Assembly (NCBI RefSeq): GCF_029338395.1
Contig: NZ_CP119813.1
Span: 81,235 to 145,234, forward strand
Source: Halorussus caseinilyticus
Lineage (GTDB): Archaea; Halobacteriota; Halobacteria; Halobacteriales; Haladaptataceae
DNA length: 64,000 bases
Reading direction: 5' to 3'
In this document: in pieces, positions 26,292-35,722 of the stretch
How the letters are laid out: every line of letters starts with the position of its first letter
How positions within the stretch are numbered: position 1 is the stretch's first letter
Translations under genes and position numbers: made by a program
Notes under the pieces: generated by a model
What the model was told of the DNA's origin: nothing
The model's database searches: none
Seen by the model: only the letters and a program-made list of their open reading frames with translations

Positions 26292-27428
26292 ATGGAAGAC
26301 ACCCTGGAACGACGTACTGAATCGAGTACTGACAATGCTCGATGTGACACGACCTCTCGCCGAAGTGTCCTCCGGAAGTCGGCCTTACTATCGACACTCG
26401 GCGCTACCGGATTCGGTGCCACCACTAGTACGGTAGCTGCCGCCGGTGCCTGCGGTGAGGATAATCCTACCGACCCAGGCACTACCGATTACGTGTGGGA
26501 GAAAGGCGATGACAAAGTCGAGACGGCGAACTGCGACGATAACATCCTTCGAGGACAGAAGACGGTTCACGCTGCATCCACGCAGTATCTCGGGAGCGCC
26601 GAAGACAGCGCTGGCGAGTGGACCCACTTCTTCCAACTCGGTGGTCATGCTGAGTACTATAACGGAGGCTTTAGCTGCGACTCGTGGAGCCACGATGCTG
26701 GCATCAGCGAACACAAGGCCACCATCGACAACAAGGACGGGAGCAACGACGCCCTTGACCCCGCCAACAGGCATGACGTGGCGGGCCTTCCGGCGGCAGG
26801 TAGTGACAGCGGGACCCTGAGCGACCTTGGTCAGCAACTCGCAAACACTGCCATCACCGAGGCCATGGGCTACTACCTTGGCGGCTGGGCCGGTGCGGCG
26901 GCTGGCATCGCCCTTGGAATGCTCGGCGATAGCGAGAACAACAACACTGTCAAGGACAGTCAACTCGCATACGACTGGGACTACGGCACGAGTTACAGCA
27001 AGTGCGGCTCCCACTTCGTGGATTTCGACCTTGAGGGTAACGAAAGCGCCTCACTCGACGTGACCGACGAGGCATGGGGCAAGTACCCGAACTACACGCA
27101 GATTTACAAGGAGATCGACTTCCTTGACGCGACCGAAACTAGCACCCTCTCAACGTCGTCAACTGACCTCGTAGAGCGTAACAACGGCACTCGTCGTGAA
27201 GTCGCGCCCGGTGACATCATCGAGACTACCAACGGGGAACCAATTCGCGTCACCGATGTGAGTGTGACGACTACCCAGTCGCCGGGGAAGGCACCTAAGC
27301 AAATCGCAGGGACCGATGACCTGCCGCGCCGACTTGGCCATCGGTTTGACGACAAGAAACCGGTCAGATACGCTGAATTCGCCTCACAAGTTCGTACGAT
27401 GTCAATCAGTGGGAAGCTACTGGAGTGA
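26292..27428 (+). CDS. Large Tat-exported protein with a glycine/alanine zipper-like segment
   Basis: A 378-residue protein. A twin-arginine leader (SRRSVLRKSALLSTLG, ending VAAAGACGED) is followed by a Cys- and Trp-containing domain (EWTHFFQLGGHAEYYNGGFS, DSWSHDAG). A hydrophobic Gly/Ala-rich stretch (MGYYLGGWAGAAAGIALGML, about residues 192-211) could insert in membranes like the glycine-zipper segments of pore-forming bacteriocins. The C-terminal region contains EVAPGDIIETTNGEPIRVTD. The family is not recognised. Position among regulator and exported genes suggests a secreted effector or halocin-like protein, which is inference only. Confidence 0.6.
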   Translation: MEDTLERRTESSTDNARCDTTSRRSVLRKSALLSTLGATGFGATTSTVAAAGACGEDNPTDPGTTDYVWEKGDDKVETANCDDNILRGQKTVHAASTQYLGSAEDSAGEWTHFFQLGGHAEYYNGGFSCDSWSHDAGISEHKATIDNKDGSNDALDPANRHDVAGLPAAGSDSGTLSDLGQQLANTAITEAMGYYLGGWAGAAAGIALGMLGDSENNNTVKDSQLAYDWDYGTSYSKCGSHFVDFDLEGNESASLDVTDEAWGKYPNYTQIYKEIDFLDATETSTLSTSSTDLVERNNGTRREVAPGDIIETTNGEPIRVTDVSVTTTQSPGKAPKQIAGTDDLPRRLGHRFDDKKPVRYAEFASQVRTMSISGKLLE

Positions 27429-27711
27429 TTCTACTCTAACGATTGACTCTTGTACTGCGCTCCGAGTAAGTCGCCAATATAGCCGCTAATGGCTAACCCC
27501 ATATCGGCTTTATTTGCGACTGTTCTCGAACGTAGAGTTTCACCCACGATTTGAACAATATGGTGATTTATGTCATAATTAGATGGCTGATACAGGCGGT
27601 CCGGGGTTTATTCTATTGTGTTAATAATTACAAGCAAAAATATCATAAAGCACGGTCCAAAAGTAGCAATAGACCAATAACTAATGGCTGTCCATCATCC
27701 CTCCAAAAGTA
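27429..27711. promoter_or_regulatory. AT-rich intergenic region before the lipoprotein gene
   Basis: No gene seen. A/T-rich runs (GTTAATAATTACAAG at about 27620; ATATCATAAAG at about 27641) probably hold the promoter of the gene at 27712. The base composition is clearly lower in G+C than the transfer or nuclease operons, in keeping with acquired cargo. Confidence 0.35.
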
Positions 27712-28206
27712 ATGACTAACAATCCTCCTACCAGACGAGCGCTCCTCGGAACAATCGCTATGGCAACGAGCGGTTGCCTCGGCCAGTTCACTAACCGACG
27801 GTCCGTGTCTCTGACAGGCGTTCGCCTTCATAATTGGACCGACTCTGAGGCCTCAGTTCACGTCAAACTGTTCCGCGAAGGCAATCGTGTTCTTAACGAG
27901 ACCGTAACACTTGCTCCGCGACGTGAACCGGAATCTGCGGCATCGTTCACAGCAGGATGGTCTGTCAAGATGGCCCGCTACCGCGTCCGTCTCCAAACAA
28001 CAGACGGCAATGTAAAACTTGAACGCAAGTTCCCCTCGGACGACTTCGGCTGGGACGGCTGTGCGTTCCTTGACGCCGACCTTGAGAATAATCGTAGTCC
28101 CAATCAAACGGTAGACTCCAATACTGAGCAATCGTTCGAAATGCACCTACAGGAAGTAAATGATCCAGAAGACTTCTCAAGCGAATACTGCCCGGACATG
28201 AACTAA
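27712..28206 (+). CDS. Small Tat-type lipoprotein
   Basis: A 164-residue protein: TRRALLGTIAMATSGCLGQF gives a twin-arginine leader and a lipobox ending TSGC (Cys at about residue 22). The mature domain (GVRLHNWTDSEASVHVKLFR, ETVTLAPRREPESAAS) looks like a single beta-sandwich. Two Cys near the end (DGCAFLD and SEYCPDMN) could form a disulfide. It lies in the same orientation as the large exported protein and inside the segment bounded by the two integrase units. If that protein is toxic, a surface lipoprotein would be a candidate for immunity; this is speculative. Confidence 0.6.
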   Translation: MTNNPPTRRALLGTIAMATSGCLGQFTNRRSVSLTGVRLHNWTDSEASVHVKLFREGNRVLNETVTLAPRREPESAASFTAGWSVKMARYRVRLQTTDGNVKLERKFPSDDFGWDGCAFLDADLENNRSPNQTVDSNTEQSFEMHLQEVNDPEDFSSEYCPDMN

Positions 28207-28415
28207 GGGATACAATTCTATTAACAGACCGGACCGCACAGGACGGCCTCAACATACAGGTCGCCCTTTCGAAAGCCCAGACGCACGGTCAGAAGACAAC
28301 CTCGAACAAGGAAAAACAGAGGATTTGCTAGTATATGCCTCCCACTAGTCACTATCCTATTGTTGTTCTGCTCAAAAATCAGTAGTGGTTGTCTCTCTCA
28401 GTGCTCCACTTCGGT

Positions 28416-28490
28416 TCAGCGCTCGTCAGCAGTTTCGACTAGCTTTTCCAGAAACTCAACGGCTTTCGTTTTGGCAGTGTGGAAGATGTA
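28416..28490 (-). pseudogene. C-terminal gene fragment cut at the integrase repeat boundary
   Basis: The minus-strand frame reads YIFHTAKTKAVEFLEKLVET ADER and stops with TGA at 28416. Its upstream end coincides with the first bases of the direct repeat at 28487, so the rest of the gene was replaced by the integrase unit. Family unknown. The bases from 28207 to 28415 hold nothing else that I can support. Confidence 0.4.
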
Positions 28491-28748
28491 CAACCCAATC
28501 ACCAAAAGTATAAACTAGCTAGTACGAAAACCCAACACCCAGAAATGACTCGCCTTAGAATCACCAACCCCCACAGAAATCCGGCTCCAACCCTATGAGC
28601 GAGACCATAAACTGGAGCCACCACGACCTCGACGGCCTCGAAGAGCTGTATTGGGATAAAATTGCGCCTGCGTTGCGCCGTGATGGACGCGACCCCCATA
28701 CCCGACCGTCCTACGAGACGCTCGCCGACCTCGGATACAGCGGTATCA
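28487..28748 (+). repeat. Direct repeat, copy 2: integrase promoter, leader ORF and gene start
   Basis: Second copy of the repeat at 22819, in the same orientation. The TATA box lies at 28509-28515 and the leader ORF at 28545. Substitutions are scattered, without indels, over the first 260 bases. The two copies bracket a 5.4 kb segment and could recombine to delete it. Confidence 0.85.
28545..28598 (+). CDS. Conserved 17-residue leader ORF upstream of integrase 2
   Basis: MTRLRITNPHRNPAPTL, overlapping the integrase ATG by ATGA exactly as in copy 1. Retention of length, frame and overlap in both copies is the main evidence that it is translated. Confidence 0.5.
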   Translation: MTRLRITNPHRNPAPTL

Positions 28749-29829
28749 GCTATACCCTTCAGCAACATCACGACCTCACTGTCAAAGAGTTCCTCACCGA
28801 CGTGGTCGGCCTCGACGACTCCACCGTTTCCAGTAAATCACCGGATGACTACGCTTGGCAGATATCGTCCACCGAGACCATCGACGAGTTCGAAGCCTAC
28901 CTCCGCGCACTCGACCGCCGCCGGAAGCTTGCCGACTCCACGCTCGCCTCGAAACGCACCCATCTAGCAACCTATGCACAAATCTACGAGGACCTCCACG
29001 AGACATCGGACCTGCTCGCGCCGCTTTCTGAACCGTCAGAGCAGGCCGCAGAGACTGAACGCGCCTATCAAGTTGTGGAGGTCCTCGACGACGAACTTGC
29101 GACCGACGGTACGAAATTCACCTACGTCGGGACGGTCCAGGGCTGGTATGACCGACTCGACCGGCACGGCGCGGCCGCCTACAATCCCTTGGATGGCGTG
29201 ACGACCGACTTCGGCTGGGAGCGCACAGAACCCGACAATAAGGCACTAGCGCCTTCGGACGTCCGCGCACTCAATAACGAGGCCAACACACCCGCAGATC
29301 GCCTCCTGCTCGTTGCACTCGCCGCGTGGGGGTTACGGTCGGGCGAGGTCGCTCGACTTCACGTCAACCAGTTCGTCGGTGTCGACTCCGATGATCCACA
29401 CCTTGAGTTCAAGGAGCGGAAGAACGGCCCGAGTACGGTCAGCCTCCTCTACGGCTTGGACGCCTACCGGGAGCGCCAGCGCGAACTCGATGACTACGAC
29501 GAGTGGAATGGCTACCTATTCCCCTCGACACAGGCCGAGGCTGGCCACATTGACTCAGATACTGTCCGGAATCGATTCCACCGACTCGCCGAACAGGCTG
29601 ATGTCCGTGTCGACGGTGGCCTCCCGAAGCCCCACATGGCCCGTCGGTTCTGGTATAGCCAGTATCAGGACGCACTTGCAGACGTGCTCGACCGCCTTGA
29701 TATTATCGCTGACGAGCAGGGAGTTCATCCGCAGACGTGGTGCATCAGAACTATCTCTCCGAGGAGAAACGTCGAGAGGCTCGGCGGCCTGCAATGCGGG
29801 AGTTACTTGCGGACGCGTTCGGCGAGTAG
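28595..29829 (+). pseudogene. Tyrosine recombinase (integrase) 2, frameshifted near 29720
   Basis: The protein is open through WGLRSGEVARLH (catalytic Arg), GYLFPSTQAEAGHIDSDTVR and PHMARRFWYSQYQDAL (HxxR box). Just before the end the frame breaks: DEQG is followed in the wrong frame by VHPQTWCIRT, while the other frame gives ADVVHQNYLSEEKRREAR and ends LLADAFGE at 29829. The nucleophile Tyr (in QNYLSEE) is therefore lost from the written product, which instead runs on to 29881 with unlikely sequence. One added base in GGGAG at about 29720 explains this. Paralogue of integrase 1. Confidence 0.82.
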
Positions 29830-30028
29830 TCATCGAGGTCTTGGACGCTCGTTTGGACCTTCGCTCGCACCTTCCGGGTAGCCTCGGCGTCCTCGCTCTG
29901 ACAGTAGTGTTTCAATTTTGTGAAGGTGTGGCGGCTTCGACAGCGGCCGACGTAGTCGTTTCGGGCGTCTTCTTGACGATGAAGACGTACTTGCAGTCAG
30001 GACAGACGGTGACGGTGCAAAGGGTCAT
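29751..30028 (-). pseudogene. Zinc-ribbon protein (DUF5817-like), frameshifted near 29946
   Basis: From the ATG at 30028: MTLCTVTVCPDCKYVFIVKK, with the first Cys pair. The other frame then continues CRSRHTFTKLKHYCQSEDAE, TRKVRAKVQTSVQDLDDYSP. One missing base near 29946 (TCGGCC) joins them. Two Cys pairs followed by HTFTKLKHY and an acidic helix match small haloarchaeal DUF5817-type proteins. The 3' end overlaps the end of integrase 2 convergently by about 80 bases. A truncated copy of the same start lies at 21229, and both are near integrase-bounded joints. Confidence 0.55.
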
Positions 30029-30076
30029 AGCTCCGCAATCAGGCGGAGGGTAGTAATAGCTGACTGTCTGGCCTAA

Positions 30077-32326
30077 TCACATGAACTCGTCCAGACTAGA
30101 GTTCCGACTGAACGAGGTGGTCCCGCCGCTTTCGCTCTCCACAGCATTCGCGCCAAACAGCGGTTCGACATCACGGTCGCCGTCCTGACGTTCAGCGAAT
30201 GCCGTTAATCGCTTCGCCCGCGTCTGGCCGATCCGGTCCACGTTCTGAAGGAACGCTTCTAGCTGGTCTTCGCGTTTGACCTGTTCGTAGGCTTCGCCGA
30301 GACCGCCAGCTAATGTCTCGGTCTGGAAGTCGAATCGGGTATCGCCGGTGTCCATCTCGGTCAGGTAGTCGCGGAGGTTCGAGATCGTCACGCGTCCGAC
30401 ACCGTGGACGTGGCGGGCGACGGGTAGGTCTTCTCGCGGAACGCCCTTCTCGATGCTCGTCACGAAGTCGTCGTACCAGTCGGGTTTCTCGGCCTGAATC
30501 GCGTCGAACAGAGGTGTCGCCGCATCGAGCGTCCGTGAGAGGTTCCGTGCCGTCATGCGGATCGACGTCGGGTCTACATTCGTCCGGTCCTCGATTTCGG
30601 TCGCGGGAATCCCCTGACTCCAATACCAGCCGAGGATACCGGTGACGATGGCAGGGTCTTCATCCGGCAGGTACTCGGCGTTGAGGAGTTTGTCTTCGAA
30701 GTCCGTCGAGAGCCCGTCGTGCGAGAGGTAGGCGTCCGTGAACACGGCGAACTGATAGAGCAAATTCTGAGCGGTGAACGTGTCCTTGGATTCGAGGTCG
30801 GCACAAAGGTCGTGGACGCTCCGTAGCGAGTACCCGCCGAAAACGTTGAAGTTAAATTCCACGGCGGCGCTTCCCTGCCGCGTGTTCTCGAATCGCTGTT
30901 CGGTCTCTTTCTCCCGGAGGAAGCCGAACTTCTGTAACCAGTCGGCCGCCTCCCGAAGCTTTTGACGCATTCGCGTCCGCTTATCGACCGTTCCGTCGTC
31001 CCACGCACGGTCGCCGGAGAGCTGATGCCAGAATAGCGTCTCGGTCAGGAAGTCTTCTATCTCTTCGGGCGTGTCCCAGCCCATCTCGACCAGTTCGAGT
31101 ATGAGCCAGCGGAGACCGTCGCCCGAATCGACGTGCGACGTGACCGGTTCGAGGTCAGGGTCGTTGAAGAACTGTTCGCTCGCAGCATCGAAATCCGAAT
31201 AGAAAGGGTACGCGTAGCCCTTCTCGAATCCTTTGCCAGGCCGTGCAACACGGCCAATCCATTGGATGTACTCGTAGGTGTGGATGTACTCCATGCCTCC
31301 GCCGGTCCATCGCTTCAGGTCACTAACGACGACCGATTGGACCGGGGCGTCGAATCCGTAGGCCAGCGTCGGAGTGCAGAACAACGCGGCGAGGTCGCCT
31401 TCCTCGTAGCACTCTTCGATCCAATTCCGAATCGAAGACGGAAGACTCGCGTGGTGGTAGGCGACGCCCTTCGACATGAGCGTCGCAAGGTCGTGAAGTT
31501 TTCTCGTTGGTTCCATCCCGTCGAGTCGGGACCGAAGCTCGGAGTGGAAGTTCCGGCTACTCCGGTCGGCGAATGCATTCGTCTCGGCCAGCCCCTCGGC
31601 TCGGGCTTCGGTCTTTGGCTTCGACCCGTTGAATACGAGGTACGGCGACTTGCCGGGATTTCCGCGCAGGTGGTCCACGATTTGGGTTTTCTTATCCGTC
31701 TGATCCTCTACCATTACCGGGTGTTCTTCGATCTCGATGCTTCGCTCCTCGTCGCTGACGACGAGATTCGCGTTCATCCAGTCGGCTAGCTCTTTCGGGT
31801 TGCCGACCGTCGCAGACATGGCGAAGATGTTGACGTTGTTGTCGAGGACCGCCGCGATGGCTTTCTCAAGTCCCCGGCCACGACGCTCGCCGTAGATAAT
31901 GTGGAAGTCGTCAAGGACTACGAGGTCGAGCGACCGAACGCCGCCCGTATCCCGGAGCATAGCCTGATAGAAACTGTCGAAGGTTGCGACCGGAACGTCA
32001 GCATGCCGGTAGCCGCCCTGCTGTACATCATACTCCTCGTCTGCCCATGTGTTCAGTTCCTCTTCTTTTGCTTTCACCAGTTGCTTGCTCGGTACAAGAT
32101 ACGCGACACGCCCACCCGCGTCGAGCATCTGTTTCGTAACGGCCTCCGCACAGAGTGTCTTTCCGTTACCGGTTTCCGCGACGAGTAGGTGGTTGCCGCC
32201 GTCGAGAATTCGCGCCTCGAAGGCTTGGTGTTGGGTTTCGGTGAGCGAGTCGAAGCCGTGGGCCGCAAGAAGGTCTTGGACCAACGTCTCGTCTTCTGGC
32301 GAAAGTGAACCCGGGAGCGAGGACAT
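30077..32326 (-). CDS. Ski2/Hel308-like DNA helicase
   Basis: A 749-residue protein. Motif I is AETGNGKTLC (residues 50-59), motif II LDDFH (138-142), motif III MSATVGNPKEL, motif VI QWIGRVARPGKGF. A winged helix and ratchet-like region follow, and a C-terminal HhH-type segment contains VARHVHGVGRVTISNLRDYL. The very end (NSSLDEFM) resembles a PCNA-binding box. Motif II is DDFH rather than the common DExH. Its start faces the AddB-like gene, with TATA boxes about 25 bases before each start, so the two are probably leaderless and co-controlled. It likely unwinds DNA for the nuclease operon. Confidence 0.85.
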   Translation of the reverse strand: MSSLPGSLSPEDETLVQDLLAAHGFDSLTETQHQAFEARILDGGNHLLVAETGNGKTLCAEAVTKQMLDAGGRVAYLVPSKQLVKAKEEELNTWADEEYDVQQGGYRHADVPVATFDSFYQAMLRDTGGVRSLDLVVLDDFHIIYGERRGRGLEKAIAAVLDNNVNIFAMSATVGNPKELADWMNANLVVSDEERSIEIEEHPVMVEDQTDKKTQIVDHLRGNPGKSPYLVFNGSKPKTEARAEGLAETNAFADRSSRNFHSELRSRLDGMEPTRKLHDLATLMSKGVAYHHASLPSSIRNWIEECYEEGDLAALFCTPTLAYGFDAPVQSVVVSDLKRWTGGGMEYIHTYEYIQWIGRVARPGKGFEKGYAYPFYSDFDAASEQFFNDPDLEPVTSHVDSGDGLRWLILELVEMGWDTPEEIEDFLTETLFWHQLSGDRAWDDGTVDKRTRMRQKLREAADWLQKFGFLREKETEQRFENTRQGSAAVEFNFNVFGGYSLRSVHDLCADLESKDTFTAQNLLYQFAVFTDAYLSHDGLSTDFEDKLLNAEYLPDEDPAIVTGILGWYWSQGIPATEIEDRTNVDPTSIRMTARNLSRTLDAATPLFDAIQAEKPDWYDDFVTSIEKGVPREDLPVARHVHGVGRVTISNLRDYLTEMDTGDTRFDFQTETLAGGLGEAYEQVKREDQLEAFLQNVDRIGQTRAKRLTAFAERQDGDRDVEPLFGANAVESESGGTTSFSRNSSLDEFM

Positions 32327-32344
32327 GTTTAGGCAGAAAAGGCG

Positions 32345-32480
32345 TCCGTATTAAAGTGTTAGTCTTTTCTACATAATTAGTTTACCAATCCAGCAATTAA
32401 ATGTCATACACAACTATCATTGCGGTAATGGTTTATAGGCTCTTCTGCCCACCTGAGTCTTAGGTAGAATTATAAACCTG
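32345..32480. promoter_or_regulatory. Divergent leaderless promoters for helicase and AddB-like gene
   Basis: TATAAAC at 32471-32477 stands 22-28 bases before the GTG at 32499. A minus-strand TTTAAT at about 32350-32355 stands about 25 bases before the ATG at 32326. Archaeal transcription starts about 25 bases from the TATA box, so both messages should have almost no leader. No operator-like repeat was noticed between them. Confidence 0.55.
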
Positions 32481-32498
32481 CCGAAAAACAAAGAATGC

Positions 32499-35400
32499 GT
32501 GACAGTTACGTTTCTCAGCGGTAGTGCATTCGAACCCCTCCAAGAGGCGGTGTTCAAGCGGGCAGGCACCGTCGCAGGCAATCAGCCGGAATCGGTGGTA
32601 TTTCTCGAAGCGAACGACTACAGACAGCCCGCTATCGCCGATGAGTGGGCAGCGGTGAATGATCCGTTACGACTCCGTGTAACCGACTTCGACGATTTGG
32701 TGTGTGAGTATTACGAGAGACTCGGCGGGCCAGGACGCGTCTCAACACCACTCTGCGGCGACAATTAATCGGCCGAGCACTGCGGGAAGTCACTGACGAG
32801 GCTCACTTTGCCGAAGCACAGGCTTACAACCGAGACGTCCGTGAGCTTCTGTCGGAACTCGCGGGGGCAGGTTATGATGATACCGCGGAGATCTGGTCAT
32901 TTGTAGACGACCACCTCAGTGACCGGACGGCGAGTGTAGTCGGCCGAACTGCTGAATCCTTCGCTACACTACGGACTGCGTGCGCTAGCGAATCGTACAC
33001 TATATCGGACGCATATCAGGCCGTTCTGTCATCCGAGACCGAAGTCGAGAAACTCGTTGAGGCCGAGGTTATTGTCGTCTCTAACTACACTACCCTTTCA
33101 CAAAACGAAACCGCACTTCTTCAGCGACTCGCTGAGAGCACCGAGGTCTTGATAGCGCTTCCACTAACGGCGACACCTGAAACCGATGACCCGCCCTCTG
33201 AGAGTCTGATTGGAGCAAACGCATACACTTCCGATGCGGTTGAAACATACCGTTCATTGGCCGATCAATGCGTGCACGTCTCTGCGGAATCAGGGGGGGA
33301 CGGTCACGGAAGCGAACTCGCCGTCGCCGCCGGGCAGATCTTCACTCGAACACCGGCAGCCGGCGAGAATGACACACCGCCTTCGGGGTTACACTGGCGT
33401 ACCAGCCCAACACCGATCCGTGAAGCCCGTCAGGTAGCTCGGCGCGTCCGGCGGCAACTTGCCGACGGCGCAGACCCTGAGGACGTGCTTGTCGTCGTCC
33501 CCGAATTGCTGTCGTACCGCGACCAACTCGCTGAAACCTTTGACGAAGTGGGTGTCCATGTCGCCAACGTGGGCCGGCCACCGATACAGCAGACGCAAGT
33601 CGGGCGAGCAGCGCTGACGCTCGTTGACTGCTGCCTCTCAGACCCGACACAACAGGACGTGGCGGTACTGTCGAGCAGTCCCGCAGTGACACTCGGCGAC
33701 GACAGTGAAACTGTTAACACGACCACGATTCTGAGCCTGATCGACCGGCTCCCGACGACAGACCTCGATAGGCTTCAGCAGGAACTAGACGACGACCCCA
33801 CAACGGCTATAGACCACTTCCGCGAGGATATTGAGACGGTTTCGTCTGCGTCACGAGAGAAAACTATCGATGCTCTCCGCGAGCTCTTCGACGCGGTCGA
33901 ATTAGAATCGAACGCGGAACAACTCGCGGATAGCGGTGAGGGAATCGAATTGACCGCGCTAGAGACGGTTGAACGCGTCATTGACGCCGTCGAGACGGTA
34001 GAATTTTCCGCTGGAGAACGTGGGTTCGGAGATGGAACGTCGGTTGATCCGGTGCGGTACGTGGCCGACTCGTTAGAAGGGCAACGCGTCGCACAGCGGA
34101 CACGCGACCAGAAGGGCGTCGTAAGGGTCGTCGGTCCACAGGACGCTCTCGGTCTGTCGTACGATCATCTCCACCTCGTCGGTCTCACTCGGGTCGCGTT
34201 CCCGCCAAATCGGACCCGACCGGAGTTCTTCGAACGGATTTTCGAGACACTCCCGGACGTGGACACAGTCGATAGGAGGGCTCGCGCCCGTTACCAGTTT
34301 GCAGTACTCGTTGGTGCGGCCGAGACAGTCCACGTCACCACACCGGAGACGGGAGCCGACGGCGACGAGCGCCTTCCGTCGCCGGTACTAAGCGAATTTG
34401 CTCGCGTCACAGGACTAGAAGCAGAGACAGTCGACCGAGGTGTCGCCAGTGCTGGGGACCTCCAACGCGAACTCGCCGGACTCAACAATCGGGAACGGGA
34501 AACCGCACTGTCTCAAGCTGTCGACGAGCAGATGATCCTCTTGCGGACTGCCGAGACGGTTCGACGAGGAGTCGAGTGTGTGGAGAATCGCGCGAAGACG
34601 AAATTGACTTCTCACGACGCCCAATTAGAGCCGGAGACGGTTGCCGAACTCCACGAGACGGAGGCTCTCAGTCCGACGCAGTTGCGTGACTACGCGCGAT
34701 GCGGGTTCCGTTACTACGCCGAACGCGTCCTGGGATTCGAGGAGCCGGAAGAATTCCCCACAGAACCAACGCCACTTGATCGCGGGTCGCTCGTCCACGA
34801 CAGCCTCGAATCGTTCTATGCGGACCTGCTCTCGGATACGAATGGCCCTGTCGATCTCGCCGACTACGAGCGTGCGGATCTGGAGGAGCGACTGTTAACG
34901 AGCGTCCGTACGGAACTGGACGCCCTCAACGCACCAACGGACGGTGCATTCGGCGACCGGTGGCTCGAACAGTTGCTCGCCGGGTTATCAACCCCATCTA
35001 AGAACGACCACTACGGTAGCGATCACCCACACAGAGGTCAAGACCGCGGGCTGTTTATCCGTTTTCTCGAATACGAATTGGGCGCTGATGACGCCGTCCT
35101 CGCGGTTGAGGAACCTCTTGACTTCGGCGCGAGCGGCGATGAAATCCGTGTCACAGTGCCAGACGGGAGAGAAGTAGCGATTCATGGCCGCATTGATCGT
35201 GTTACGGTCGAGGACGACGATGGCGTCGCTGGCATAGTTCACGATTACAAAACCAGCGACCCGACGACGAAACTCACGTTCGACGGAGTCGAGTTCCAAT
35301 TGCCGGTGTACACTATCGCAGCGCAACGGGAGCTACAGAAACAATACGGCGAGGACTTACGATATGTCGACGGAGGGTTCTACACAGTCGAGCCGCCAGC

Positions 35401-35722
35401 AGAGGTGACTCGGAAGCGGAGCCTTCAGAAGACGATTTGGCGGAAAGACGGCGACCGCGATGACTTCGACCGCTTCCTCAATAGGGACATCCCCGAGCGT
35501 ATCGCGGACATCAGCGATAGCATCGGTAACGGTGGGTTCCACACCACGACACTGGAAGCGGACGAAGCAAAGTGCAAACACTGCCAGTTCCGAGACATGT
35601 GCGGTGTTCGCCATCATCGTCGCCGCGAGCGCGTCGCGGGCGTAGACGACGAGGGGAGTTACGTCCCACAGCGGGCTCGGTCTGACAGCTTCTACGACGA
35701 CCTCGGGGGTGACGAGGCGTGA
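32499..35722 (+). pseudogene. AddB-like helicase/nuclease subunit with Fe-S Cys pattern, frameshifted near 32737
   Basis: The reconstructed protein has about 1075 residues from GTG at 32499. It begins MTVTFLSGSAFEPLQEAVFK; after GPGR the frame breaks, and RLNTTLRRQLIGRALREVTD continues without stops to 35722. The middle is an inactivated UvrD-like region. The C-terminus has a RecB-type nuclease: LSPTQLRDYARCGFRYYAER (first Cys), IHGRIDRV and VHDYKTSD (catalytic D..D.K), then CKHCQFRDMC, completing a four-Cys Fe-S pattern as in AddB. It overlaps the AddA-like gene by GTGA. Probably one half of a helicase-nuclease that resects DNA ends. Confidence 0.75.

Noticed and set aside
29757..29881. The tail of integrase 2 in its original frame (WCIRTISPRR onward)
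   Set aside because: The other frame gives the conserved QNYLSEE segment present in integrase 1, so this tail is frameshift noise.
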